From contig NZ_JACSPS010000004.1 in assembly GCF_014837035.1 (NCBI RefSeq), positions 62,001-126,000 of the forward strand: DNA of 64,000 bases. The letters run 5' to 3'. Positions 26,447 through 34,332 of the stretch are shown here, one piece after another (positions within the stretch are counted from its first letter, which is position 1; the number at the start of each line of letters is the position of its first letter). The stretch is from Kaistella pullorum. Its GTDB lineage: Bacteria > Bacteroidota > Bacteroidia > Flavobacteriales > Weeksellaceae. Position numbers and translations under genes: made by a program. The notes under the pieces were generated by a model, which did not search any database, was not told the DNA's origin, and was given only the letters and a program-made list of their open reading frames with translations.

Positions 26447-26473
26447 ATGTCCCAAATTAAGCTCCAGGGACAT
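26447..26473. repeat. Inverted repeat upstream of metG
   Basis: ATGTCCC and GGGACAT are separated by 13 bases. There is no T run long enough for a clear terminator, so its role is open. Confidence 0.35.
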
Positions 26474-26525
26474 TTTCGTACCTCCTTTTACTTGAAATGA
26501 GCCCAAAACAGAACGCTTAAAATCT

Positions 26526-26533
26526 TATCTTTG
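26526..26533 (+). promoter_or_regulatory. -7 element of metG
   Basis: TATCTTTG, exact TAnnTTTG match, 21 bases before the chosen ATG. It overlaps an upstream in-frame TTG and so argues against that start. Confidence 0.6.
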
Positions 26534-26554
26534 CCGAAAATTGAGAATAGCATA

Positions 26555-28588
26555 ATGCGAGACAGAAAATTGATTACTGCGGCACTGCCCTACGCCAACG
26601 GGCCGGTACACATCGGGCATTTGGCCGGTGTTTATATTCCGGCGGATGTATATGCAAGATTTCAGCGCAGACTGGGCAAAGATGTCGCGTTTATCTGCGG
26701 ATCTGATGAACACGGAATTCCTATTACCATCCGCGCGAAAAAAGAAGGAGTTACCCCGCAGGATATCGTGGATAAATACCATGAAATCATTAAAAAATCT
26801 TTTACCGATCTTGGGATCTCCTTTGATGAATACTCCCGCACGACCTCGAAAAAGCATTATGAAGTCAGCCAGGATTTTTTCAAGACACTATACAATAAGA
26901 ATAAGTTCATTGAAGAAGTTTCTGAACAGTATTTCGATGAGCAGGCCAACGAATTTCTCGCTGACAGATATATTGTAGGTACCTGCCCGAATTGCAGTAA
27001 CGAAAATGCATACGGTGATCAATGCGAAAAATGCGGCTCTACACTTTCGCCATCAGAATTGATCAACCCTAAATCGATGCTGAGCGGAAATATTCCCGTG
27101 CTGAAAGAAACGAAGAACTGGTATTTGCCACTGAACGAATATGAAACTTTCTTAAATGAATGGATCATCGAAGGTCACAAAAACGACTGGAAACCGAATG
27201 TTTACGGACAGGTAAAATCGTGGCTGAATGACGGTTTGAAACCTCGCGCAATGACCAGAGACCTCAATTGGGGTGTTCCCGTTCCTTTGCCGAATGCCGA
27301 AGGAAAGGTACTTTATGTTTGGTTTGATGCGCCCATCGGCTATATCTCGTTCACGCAGGAATGGGCTGAAAAGAACGGAAAAGACTGGAAAGATTACTGG
27401 CAGAGCGAGAATTCAGACCTTGTACACTTCATTGGAAAAGACAACATCGTTTTCCACTGCATTATTTTTCCGGCGATGATGAAAGCGCACGGCGATTACA
27501 ACATGCCTGCGAATGTGCCCGCTTTCGAGTTTTTAAATCTTGAGAACGATAAAATTTCAACTTCCAGAAACTGGGCAGTCTGGGCGCACGAATATGTGGA
27601 AGAATTCCCGGGACAGCAGGATGTTCTGCGTTACGCGTTACTTTCTTCCGCACCGGAAACCAAGGACAATAATTTCACCTGGAAAGATTTCCAGACCAAA
27701 AATAACTCAGAACTCGTAGGAATCTTCGGAAACTTTATCAACAGAGTTGCCGTATTGATTCACAAATATTATGACGGAATTGTTCCTGAAGGCAATGTAA
27801 ATGCTCCGGAACTCGCAGAAATTACAAAGGCCGCGACTGAAGTTGAAAACTTCCTGGAAAATTATGAATTCAGAAACGCGCTTTCTGCGATGATGAATCT
27901 GGCAAGATTCGGGAACCAGTATCTTCAGACTGAAGAACCCTGGAAAACCATCAAAGACAATCCTGAAAAAGCAGCAAACTCACTTTTTGTAGCCGCCCAG
28001 ATTGCGGTTGGTTTAGCGCAGATTTCAGAACCGTTTATGCCTTTCAGTTCAGAAAAATTACTGAAAATGTTTAATGTTTCCCAACTCAACTGGAAAGAAA
28101 TCGCTGACGAGAAAATCCTTATTATAACCGGTCACCAGATCAATCCGGCGGAATTACTGTTTTCGAAGATTGAAGATGAAACCATTGAATTCCAGATTCA
28201 GAAACTGGAAAACACGAAACAATCCAACAAAAAAACCAATCCAAAAGCCAATCCCATGAAAGACGAAATTCAGTTTGATGATTTCACCAAAATAGATTTA
28301 AGAACAGCGACGATCCTTACCGCTGAAAAAGTGGAAAAAGCAGATAAATTGCTAAAATTCACCGTAGATACAGGCGTTGACGTACGAACAGTAGTTTCCG
28401 GAATCGCTGAAAGCTTCACGCCGGAAGAATGCATCGGAAAACAGGTGATGATTTTACTGAATCTTGCACCGAGAAAAATCCGCGGTATCGAATCCCAGGG
28501 AATGTTGCTGCTGACGACAAAACCAGACGGAAAACTGTCTTTCGTAACACCTGACGAAAAAGTAGAAAACGGCGTAGAAATCGGATAA
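26555..28588 (+). CDS. metG: Methionyl-tRNA synthetase with C-terminal tRNA-binding domain
   Basis: 677 residues. It charges tRNA(Met). The HIGH signature is HIGH itself (19-22). A zinc knuckle has CPNC and CEKC (about 147-165). The KMSKS loop reads KISTS near residue 330, and the anticodon domain follows. After a Lys/Asn-rich linker (about 560-575) there is an EMAP-II/Trbp111-type tRNA-binding domain: [17 protein letters not shown] to [17 protein letters not shown]. This is the long dimeric form of MetG. The start is [16 protein letters not shown]; upstream codons overlap the promoter. A strong terminator follows. Confidence 0.97.
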   Translation: MRDRKLITAALPYANGPVHIGHLAGVYIPADVYARFQRRLGKDVAFICGSDEHGIPITIRAKKEGVTPQDIVDKYHEIIKKSFTDLGISFDEYSRTTSKKHYEVSQDFFKTLYNKNKFIEEVSEQYFDEQANEFLADRYIVGTCPNCSNENAYGDQCEKCGSTLSPSELINPKSMLSGNIPVLKETKNWYLPLNEYETFLNEWIIEGHKNDWKPNVYGQVKSWLNDGLKPRAMTRDLNWGVPVPLPNAEGKVLYVWFDAPIGYISFTQEWAEKNGKDWKDYWQSENSDLVHFIGKDNIVFHCIIFPAMMKAHGDYNMPANVPAFEFLNLENDKISTSRNWAVWAHEYVEEFPGQQDVLRYALLSSAPETKDNNFTWKDFQTKNNSELVGIFGNFINRVAVLIHKYYDGIVPEGNVNAPELAEITKAATEVENFLENYEFRNALSAMMNLARFGNQYLQTEEPWKTIKDNPEKAANSLFVAAQIAVGLAQISEPFMPFSSEKLLKMFNVSQLNWKEIADEKILIITGHQINPAELLFSKIEDETIEFQIQKLENTKQSNKKTNPKANPMKDEIQFDDFTKIDLRTATILTAEKVEKADKLLKFTVDTGVDVRTVVSGIAESFTPEECIGKQVMILLNLAPRKIRGIESQGMLLLTTKPDGKLSFVTPDEKVENGVEIG

Positions 28589-28610
28589 GATTTTCCATTA
28601 ATAATACTTC

Positions 28611-28637
28611 AAGACGCACAAACCGTGCGTCTTTTTT
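28611..28637 (+). terminator. Terminator of metG
   Basis: AAGACGCAC pairs with GTGCGTCTT around 5 bases, then six T residues. Confidence 0.9.
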
Positions 28638-28758
28638 ATAGAGATCAAATGTTGTCGCAACTTCTTGGCATTTAATGATTCTTCTCATCCCAATCCCTGA
28701 ACACATCCAATCTAAACAGGCATAAAAAATTGTAATTTTACGCTTTAAATTGAATTTC

Positions 28759-29163
28759 ATGAAAAAATTAAGTGCACTTTTCGTTGGTCTATCCCTTCTT
28801 TCGGTTGCTGTAGCGTGCGGTACACGGGAAGATGAACTGTCAAACGAGCAGTTTGTGGGAACCTGGAACTGGGCTTCCACCACCGGCGGAACCGGAAACA
28901 TAAACGATACTCCCGAAAACACCGGTGTACAGCTCACGATCACTTTTACAGATAACTACACCTACACCGTAAAGGAGAATGATGCAACCGTGAGCGACGG
29001 CAGCTATAGCATCATCAAAGAAGTGACGCCTACCGAACATGCTGAAAAACTCTTTATTGATTTTTCAAATTATCCTGACGTTTTTGTCGACGGCATAGAC
29101 GCATCAAACCTTTATCTTGGCGACCATACGGCCGACGGATATTCTTATCATTATAAAAAATAG
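28759..29163 (+). CDS. Small lipoprotein, lipocalin-like
   Basis: 134 residues. The signal peptide ends in a lipobox (SVAVAC, Cys20). The mature part starts with FVGTWNWASTTGGTGN, then alternating strands such as VQLTITFTDNYTYTVKEND and SDGSYSIIKE, as in the small lipocalin-like lipoproteins common in flavobacteria. The ATG is followed by MKKLSALFVGL; an in-frame TTG three codons earlier is less likely. It stands alone between two terminators. A specific ligand or function cannot be given. Confidence 0.78.
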   Translation: MKKLSALFVGLSLLSVAVACGTREDELSNEQFVGTWNWASTTGGTGNINDTPENTGVQLTITFTDNYTYTVKENDATVSDGSYSIIKEVTPTEHAEKLFIDFSNYPDVFVDGIDASNLYLGDHTADGYSYHYKK

Positions 29164-29166
29164 ATA

Positions 29167-29192
29167 GGCGCTTTATTTAAGCGCCATTTTTT
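29167..29192 (+). terminator. Terminator after the small lipoprotein
   Basis: GGCGCTT pairs with AAGCGCC around a 5-base loop, then ATTTTTT. A T-rich run on the other strand suggests that it also serves the converging gene. Confidence 0.85.
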
Positions 29193-29568
29193 ATGATCCG
29201 AAATGCTTTTTCACTTCCTCCAAAACCTGTTCTTCGCTCATTTGCTGCGAAGTACCGAGTGTAACTTTGGTGTTTTTGAAAGGTGCGGTTTCAAGAAGAT
29301 AAGATTTAAATTCTTCCTGAATGGTACCGGTTCCCGTAAGAAACAGCTCGTCGGTATTCGTCAGTTTTTCAAGGATATTCTTAAAGAACTTGTGTCGGTT
29401 TGTAATTTCGGCATTGTTGCCTGTATTTTCGTTCGAGTTTCCCTGTTGGATAACCGCTGTGACGGAATCTACAAGATGGAAATCGGAAACTTCACGTCCG
29501 TCATGGTTAATCGCGATAAATGCCTGAGTCTGGTCGAGCCATACGCCCGCTGATTTCTTGTTCTGCAT
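29191..29568 (-). CDS. Hypothetical protein, possibly of the baeRF (eRF1/Pelota-like) group
   Basis: 125 residues, no signal peptide. The N-terminal half (AGVWLDQTQAFIAINHDGRE) and the central RHKFFKNILEKLTNTDELFL followed by GTGTIQEEFKSYL resemble the bacterial release-factor-like baeRF proteins, in which a helix is followed by a strand and a GPGT/GTGT loop before another helix. The C-terminus is acidic and helical. The family match is by memory of the pattern and is only moderately certain; the function in bacteria is not settled. It is likely monocistronic. Confidence 0.55.
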   Translation of the reverse strand: MQNKKSAGVWLDQTQAFIAINHDGREVSDFHLVDSVTAVIQQGNSNENTGNNAEITNRHKFFKNILEKLTNTDELFLTGTGTIQEEFKSYLLETAPFKNTKVTLGTSQQMSEEQVLEEVKKHFGS

Positions 29569-29635
29569 AACTGTTTATTTTTTAGTGCAGACAGTTACAA
29601 GATTGGTGCAAAGCGGCCGTTAATGGATGTTAAAC

Positions 29636-30334
29636 TTATTTCCCAAGGACGAAAACTGCGGGGATTTTATGCAGTTCGGGTTTATTTTTCCGCCAGTCTT
29701 TTATGGTTTTTGTCTTAATGAATTCGTCAATCGGATCATTAATATTTGCGGCGATGCAAAGTTTTGACTGTGGCGAAAGGAATTGGCATAAATCTTCAAA
29801 AAGCTGGTTGTTGCGATAAGGCGTTTCCATGAAAATCTGCGAATAACCGGTCTTTTGCACCTGAGATTCAAGCCATTGTATTTTTGATTTTTTCTCGGAT
29901 TTATCGATCGGCAAATAACCATGGAACGTGAATTCCTGCCCATTGAAACCACTTCCAATCAATGCCAGGATTATCGACGAAGGTCCGTTCACCGGTACCA
30001 CTTTCACCGAATTTTCATGGCACCATTTCACCATCAGGTTTCCCGGATCGGCAATACAGGGCAAACCCGCTTCAGAAAGTAATCCGAAATCCTGACCGTT
30101 TTTCATCAGTGTCTGCGCTTCCTTTAAATCTGAATTTTCCGAATATTTGTCGAGTAAGAACAACTTCAAATCTGCCTGCTTCTTCTCCGGTGCAAAAAAC
30201 TTGATAATTTTGCGCGCGGTCTTTTCGTTTTCAACAAAGAAATAGTCCGTTTTTAAGATGTATTCTTTGATAACTGGCGCAAAAAAATCTTGCGGCGAGT
30301 TTTCGGAAAGGTAAGCTGGAATTAAAAATAACAT
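29636..30334 (-). CDS. RsmI-like SAM-dependent methyltransferase (tetrapyrrole methylase fold)
   Basis: 232 residues. Tetrapyrrole-methylase-fold marks are MLFLIPAYLS at the N-terminus, FGLLSEAGLPCIADPGNLMV (about 83-102), VNGPSSIILALIGSGFNGQEFTFHGY in part (118-143) and ETPYRNNQLFEDL (169-181). These match RsmI, which 2'-O-methylates C1402 of 16S rRNA. The protein is about 50 residues shorter than E. coli RsmI and lacks its C-terminal domain; short forms are usual in Bacteroidota. It overlaps no neighbour but follows the phosphatase gene by 11 bases, probably in one transcript. Confidence 0.85.
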   Translation of the reverse strand: MLFLIPAYLSENSPQDFFAPVIKEYILKTDYFFVENEKTARKIIKFFAPEKKQADLKLFLLDKYSENSDLKEAQTLMKNGQDFGLLSEAGLPCIADPGNLMVKWCHENSVKVVPVNGPSSIILALIGSGFNGQEFTFHGYLPIDKSEKKSKIQWLESQVQKTGYSQIFMETPYRNNQLFEDLCQFLSPQSKLCIAANINDPIDEFIKTKTIKDWRKNKPELHKIPAVFVLGK

Positions 30335-30345
30335 GGCAGGATCTT

Positions 30346-30804
30346 TTAAGAATTTGAAGTAAGTTTAATTTTAATATTTTCCGAAGCCTCGTCGAGCAAT
30401 TTGTAAACCCGTTCGAAACCATCCATCTCACTCCAATATGGATCAAAAACCTCATAATTGTTGCCCGGAATCATCGCTTCTTCCAAAAACAGCGATACTT
30501 TCTCACGATGAATGTCATCTTTGGCCAGGGAAATTACATCTTCCATCACACTCAGATCCATGCAGTAAATCTTATCGAAAACTTCAAAATCCTTTGTGGT
30601 AATTGGTCGCGAACGTTGTTTAGAAATATCCACGCTATGATTTTTCGCTGTCGCCACTGCGCGTTTATCCGGATTTTCACCTTCGTGAAGTGAAATGGTT
30701 CCGGCTGAATCGATAATGAAATCCTGCGGCAGTTTTGACTTTAGAATTCCTTCCGCAAGCGGGCTCCTGCATATATTCCCCAAACATACCATGAGTATTT
30801 TCAT
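30346..30804 (-). CDS. Low-molecular-weight protein-tyrosine phosphatase
   Basis: 152 residues. The N-terminal phosphate loop CLGNICRS gives the catalytic Cys7 and Arg13 (CX5R), followed by the family's SPLAEGIL. The general acid is the Asp in VFDPYW near residue 121. SAGTISLHEGENPDKRA is the second conserved loop. It removes phosphate from tyrosines (or arginines) of cytoplasmic or kinase proteins. It lies 3' of dnaA on the same strand, but a terminator separates them. It is probably co-transcribed with the RsmI-like gene. Confidence 0.93.
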   Translation of the reverse strand: MKILMVCLGNICRSPLAEGILKSKLPQDFIIDSAGTISLHEGENPDKRAVATAKNHSVDISKQRSRPITTKDFEVFDKIYCMDLSVMEDVISLAKDDIHREKVSLFLEEAMIPGNNYEVFDPYWSEMDGFERVYKLLDEASENIKIKLTSNS

Positions 30805-30840
30805 TTGACGTATTTAAAATTTAAAGTTCGACCCAATTTA

Positions 30841-30876
30841 AAATAAAAAGAAGGAATCAACAAAATTCCTTCTTTT
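30841..30876 (-). terminator. Terminator of dnaA
   Basis: On the minus strand AAAAGAAGGAAT pairs perfectly with ATTCCTTCTTTT (12 bp, 7-base loop), with T-rich flanks. Confidence 0.88.
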
Positions 30877-30898
30877 ACTTTATATATTTTGCAGCGTT

Positions 30899-32353
30899 TT
30901 ACTGCTTGATTTTTTCTGAAAGTTCCCTGACGTACTTTTTCACTTCCTTATCAATCTTCGACACATCTTTTATCGTATCGCAGGCATACATCACAGTAGA
31001 ATGGTCCTTTCCGCCCATTTCTTCACCGATTTTTGTAAACGTAGCGTTCGTAAGTTCCTTTGCAAAATACATCGCAAGTTGTCTCGGCAGTGCAATTTCG
31101 CGCTTTCTGGTTTTCGATAAAAGCTGCTCGCGCTGAATCCCGAAATATTCGCAGACAACTTCCTGAATATAAGGGATGTTGATGACCTTTTTCTGGTTCG
31201 CAGCGATCTTGTTAATGGTTTCCTTTAATAATTCAAGGCTAAGTTCTGACTTATATACCGTGGAATAAGCGATGACGGAATTGATAACACCGATCAGTTC
31301 ACGAACATTAGTTTTCACTTCGGATGCAAGGAAATCGAGCATATCTTCGGTAAGTACTATTCCGTCGCGACTCAGTTTATCTACGATAATCTTACGTCTG
31401 GTATCGAAATCCGGTGATTTGATCTCCGCAGAAAGCCCCCATTTGAAACGGGAAACAATTCGGTCCTGAATATCAAGGATATCCACCGGCGCTTTATCAG
31501 AAGTAAGGATGATCTGTTTGCCATTTTGGTGAAGATAGTCGAAAATATGGAAGAAGCTGTCCTGCGTGGATTTCTTACCGGACAAAAACTGGATATCATC
31601 GATGATCAGTACGTCAACCATTTGGTAAAAATTCGCAAATTCTGTCTGTTTATGAGACTTTGCCGCAGTTACAAACTGCTGAATGAATTTTTCCGAAGAC
31701 AGATAAAGCACTACTTTATCAGGAAAGGAATTCTTCACCTCAAGACCTACAGCATGTCCTAAGTGCGTTTTACCGACACCATAACCTCCGTATAAAAACA
31801 GTGGGTTAAATGCAGTGGCACCCGGTCTTTTCGCGATAGATCTGGCTACAGTAGATGCAAACTTATTACTCTCACCTTCCACGTAATTGTCAAATGAGAA
31901 ATCAGCTTTAAGGTTTGAATCAATGTTCATTTTCCTCGCACCCTGATCCGCAAATGGATTGATGAGATTCGAAGAAAATGCTGCCGGAGCCGTAGGCTGT
32001 AATTTTGGTGCCGGTATACTTTTGCCTTTCACATTCACAGTGATTGGCGCTTCCTGACCTGCAGGCTTATTTTCCATTACAGAATACCAAAGCTTCACAC
32101 CTTTACCAATATTTTTGCGCAGGGCCGCAGATAACAGAGTCAGATAGTTATCTTCTATATATTCCTTGTAAAAATCACTGGGTACAAGCAACGTAAGATT
32201 GTTGCTGATGAGTGACACCGGGCGTACATTATCAAAGAGTAAATCGAACGAATTTTCAAGTTTTTTAAGATCCGTATTGTCCTCTGCAGCACTGAGGTTA
32301 TCCCTCATAAACTGCAGACATCGTTCCCAAATAAGTGGTAAATTTTCGTTCAT
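30899..32353 (-). CDS. dnaA: Chromosomal replication initiator protein DnaA
   Basis: 484 residues with the four DnaA domains. Domain I is 1-90 (IWERCLQFMRDNL). A Pro/Ala-rich linker spans about 95-140. The AAA+ domain has Walker A GGYGVGKTH (189-197), Walker B VLIIDDIQFL near 248-257 and sensor II near FKWGLSAEI. The C-terminal DNA-binding domain has the signature GKDHSTVMYA near residue 449. It binds DnaA boxes and opens the origin. I saw no cluster of TTATCCACA boxes beside the gene, in line with Bacteroidota, where the origin is often elsewhere. Confidence 0.97.
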   Translation of the reverse strand: MNENLPLIWERCLQFMRDNLSAAEDNTDLKKLENSFDLLFDNVRPVSLISNNLTLLVPSDFYKEYIEDNYLTLLSAALRKNIGKGVKLWYSVMENKPAGQEAPITVNVKGKSIPAPKLQPTAPAAFSSNLINPFADQGARKMNIDSNLKADFSFDNYVEGESNKFASTVARSIAKRPGATAFNPLFLYGGYGVGKTHLGHAVGLEVKNSFPDKVVLYLSSEKFIQQFVTAAKSHKQTEFANFYQMVDVLIIDDIQFLSGKKSTQDSFFHIFDYLHQNGKQIILTSDKAPVDILDIQDRIVSRFKWGLSAEIKSPDFDTRRKIIVDKLSRDGIVLTEDMLDFLASEVKTNVRELIGVINSVIAYSTVYKSELSLELLKETINKIAANQKKVINIPYIQEVVCEYFGIQREQLLSKTRKREIALPRQLAMYFAKELTNATFTKIGEEMGGKDHSTVMYACDTIKDVSKIDKEVKKYVRELSEKIKQ

Positions 32354-32459
32354 ATTTTTCTCCAGTTTTCAAGCTGGCGGTGTTTGGTTTTTATGGGAAG
32401 ACAAATATCTCATATTAAAACCTCAAAAAAAAATTATTGCGCTATTGGTTATTAAAAAA

Positions 32460-32467
32460 TATATTTG
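32460..32467 (+). promoter_or_regulatory. -7 element of the thioesterase gene
   Basis: TATATTTG, exact TAnnTTTG match, 23 bases before the ATG. Confidence 0.55.
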
Positions 32468-32490
32468 TATGCTTCATTTAAAAGTACACC

Positions 32491-32901
32491 ATGATTCACA
32501 CAACACATTCATTAAGAGTACGTTACGGCGAAACTGACCCCATGAAATACGTCTATTATGGCAACTATGCGGAGTACCTTGAAGTGGCCCGCGTGGAGCT
32601 CTTCCGGGAACTCGGGATGTCATATGACGAGATTGAAAATCAGGGAATTTGGTTGCCTGTGTCAGAGTTTAACATTAAGTATCTGAAACCCGCGCGATAT
32701 GACGAACTTCTGGAAATCAACACTTACATCAAAAAGATTCCAGGCGTAAGGATAGAGTTCGAATACGAAATTTATAACAGTTCTAAAGTAAAGATCACTG
32801 AAGCCAAAACCACCCTCTTTTTTCTATCATCTGAGACCGGAAAAGTAATCCGGTGCCCATCATTTCTAATGGACCTCATCCGGCAAAATTGGATAGACTA
32901 A
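32491..32901 (+). CDS. Acyl-CoA thioesterase, YbgC/FadM type (4HBT hot-dog fold)
   Basis: 136 residues, one hot-dog domain. The signature RVRYGETDPMKYVYYGNYAEYLEVAR (in part) near residues 9-34 carries the catalytic-type Asp in ETDPM and the Tyr/Asn stretch of the 4-hydroxybenzoyl-CoA thioesterase family. The following LEINTYIKKIPGVRIEFEYE strand pair is also typical. It hydrolyses acyl-CoA thioesters in the cytoplasm; chain-length preference is not readable. It converges with pepE, with two bases between the stops. It is probably monocistronic. Confidence 0.9.
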   Translation: MIHTTHSLRVRYGETDPMKYVYYGNYAEYLEVARVELFRELGMSYDEIENQGIWLPVSEFNIKYLKPARYDELLEINTYIKKIPGVRIEFEYEIYNSSKVKITEAKTTLFFLSSETGKVIRCPSFLMDLIRQNWID

Positions 32902-32903
32902 AT

Positions 32904-33596
32904 CTATAATGTAGTGCCAGGTTCTATTTCGTAAGGTTCCTTGCCATTTTCGAAAATCCTGGTCATTTCAGATCCCTGCACAGTAATGGAATTACCGTTC
33001 CTGCGGATCCAGTTTCCTTCGCGTAAGCCTACAACTTTGGTTTCATTCTGAGTCAAAAACTCTTTAATCCGCGTTTCGCGTGTCTCGCCGTTGTGTTTCA
33101 GATGAGGGCTTGGATCCAAATAATGCGGATTGATATTAAACGGTACCAGCGCCATACAGTCAAAGGTCGGCGGATAAACAATTGGCATATCGTTCGTCGT
33201 TTTCATATTCAGACCGCCAATATTGGAGCCTGCACTACATCCTAAGTATGGTTTGCCTGTTTCAATATTCATTTTCAGTACATCCATCAGCTTCAGCTCA
33301 TGCAACATTTTAACCAACAGAAAAGTATTTCCACCACCTGTAAAATAGCCTTGAGCGGAATTGAGTGCTTCGACCATACCTTCAAAAGTATGAAGTCCTT
33401 TCACGCGGATGCCGAGCTTTCCAAAAAATTCGGCGACTTTTTGGGTATAATCGTCATGTGAAATTCCGCCGGGTCTTGCGAACGGTATAAATATGATCTC
33501 CTCGCATCCTGCAAACAATGATCTTATTTCATTTTCCAGATATTCCAGATAATTCCCGCCAAACAGCGTGGATGTAGAAGCTAAAACGATATTCAT
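32904..33596 (-). CDS. pepE: Peptidase E (alpha-aspartyl dipeptidase)
   Basis: 230 residues, family S51. The nucleophile elbow GCSAGSN gives Ser121; Asp136 and His158 (NPHYL) sit where the Salmonella PepE triad (120, 135, 157) is expected. GYFTGGGNTF near 83-92 is the other family loop. It splits dipeptides with N-terminal aspartate in the cytoplasm. A perfect TAGATTTG promoter element ends four bases before the ATG, so the mRNA should be leaderless. Confidence 0.94.
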   Translation of the reverse strand: MNIVLASTSTLFGGNYLEYLENEIRSLFAGCEEIIFIPFARPGGISHDDYTQKVAEFFGKLGIRVKGLHTFEGMVEALNSAQGYFTGGGNTFLLVKMLHELKLMDVLKMNIETGKPYLGCSAGSNIGGLNMKTTNDMPIVYPPTFDCMALVPFNINPHYLDPSPHLKHNGETRETRIKEFLTQNETKVVGLREGNWIRRNGNSITVQGSEMTRIFENGKEPYEIEPGTTL

Positions 33597-33600
33597 CCCG

Positions 33601-33608
33601 CAAATCTA
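33601..33608 (-). promoter_or_regulatory. -7 element of pepE
   Basis: TAGATTTG on the minus strand, exact match, then CGGG and the ATG. It predicts transcription starting at the start codon. Confidence 0.6.
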
Positions 33609-33731
33609 TTACTTTATTTAAATATTAAACCTCTAAAAAACGCAATTACACATATCACAATTATTTACATGATTTTTGTCAAGTTTATGTTAATGTTTAA
33701 ATATTTAACAAAATTAGGTATTATTAATACT

Positions 33732-33739
33732 TAAATTTG
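33732..33739 (+). promoter_or_regulatory. -7 element of the stress-like gene
   Basis: TAAATTTG, exact match, 28 bases before the ATG. Confidence 0.5.
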
Positions 33740-33767
33740 CATCGAAAATAACACTAAAAAATATTTA

Positions 33768-34214
33768 ATGATGAACCTAACTGTAGTTGGATTATTCGAA
33801 AGCCAGGAAAAGGCAAAAAATGTATCCGAATCTTTGGAAAGAACCGGAATCAGAAATGAAGATTACATTATTTACAAAACCAATCCTGCCAGCCCGCGCG
33901 CACAAAAGCAGGCATTTTGGAGAACAGTACTTGGATTAAAAGAATCGCGTCCTGCTGCAAATCAGGATAAACTGATCACAAGCGTAGAAGTTCGAAGTGA
34001 TGAAGAGCTTTTGGAAGTAAAGAAGTCTTTCGCCCAAAACGGTGCTGTGAACATCTATGAATTTAAAGATATGACAATTGAGGAAGCTAAAGATCTCAAC
34101 TATATCAAGAAAATTGTAGAGCTCCGCGCCAAGTCACATATCTACGCGATGCCCGCTATTTCTCTGTCTTCAATGCAGATGAGCCAAGGAATCAATGCGG
34201 AAGTAAAAGCATAA
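33768..34214 (+). CDS. Hypothetical protein, resembles general-stress proteins (YflT/GSP17M-like)
   Basis: 148 residues, no signal peptide. The first 40 residues (MNLTVVGLFESQEKAKNVSE and ERTGIRNEDYIIYK) look like the ferredoxin-like strand-helix-strand of general stress protein 17M/YflT domains, where a protein senses or controls 'gap' residues between helices. A second similar unit (LITSVEVRSDEELLEVKKSF) follows. The end is helical and then Ala/Ser/Met-rich. Two adjacent ATG codons could start it. Alone between its own promoter and a terminator. The name is a weak guess. Confidence 0.6.
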   Translation: MMNLTVVGLFESQEKAKNVSESLERTGIRNEDYIIYKTNPASPRAQKQAFWRTVLGLKESRPAANQDKLITSVEVRSDEELLEVKKSFAQNGAVNIYEFKDMTIEEAKDLNYIKKIVELRAKSHIYAMPAISLSSMQMSQGINAEVKA

Positions 34215-34244
34215 AAGCAAGTTTTTTTTTCATAATCAAGGAAG

Positions 34245-34273
34245 TCCGTGCAGTTTGTTGTGCGGATTTTTTG
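34245..34273 (+). terminator. Terminator after the stress-like gene
   Basis: TCCGTGCA pairs with TGTGCGGA (two G-U pairs) around 6 bases, followed by TTTTTTG. Confidence 0.75.
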
Positions 34274-34332
34274 TGTGCTCATTTTTCTAAAAGCCAATTA
34301 ACACTAACTTTACTGTACCCAAATTCTTAATT

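Noticed and set aside
32354-32490. Replication origin beside dnaA
   Set aside because: No cluster of TTATCCACA-like boxes or AT-rich 13-mer repeats is visible here; Bacteroidota origins are often away from dnaA.
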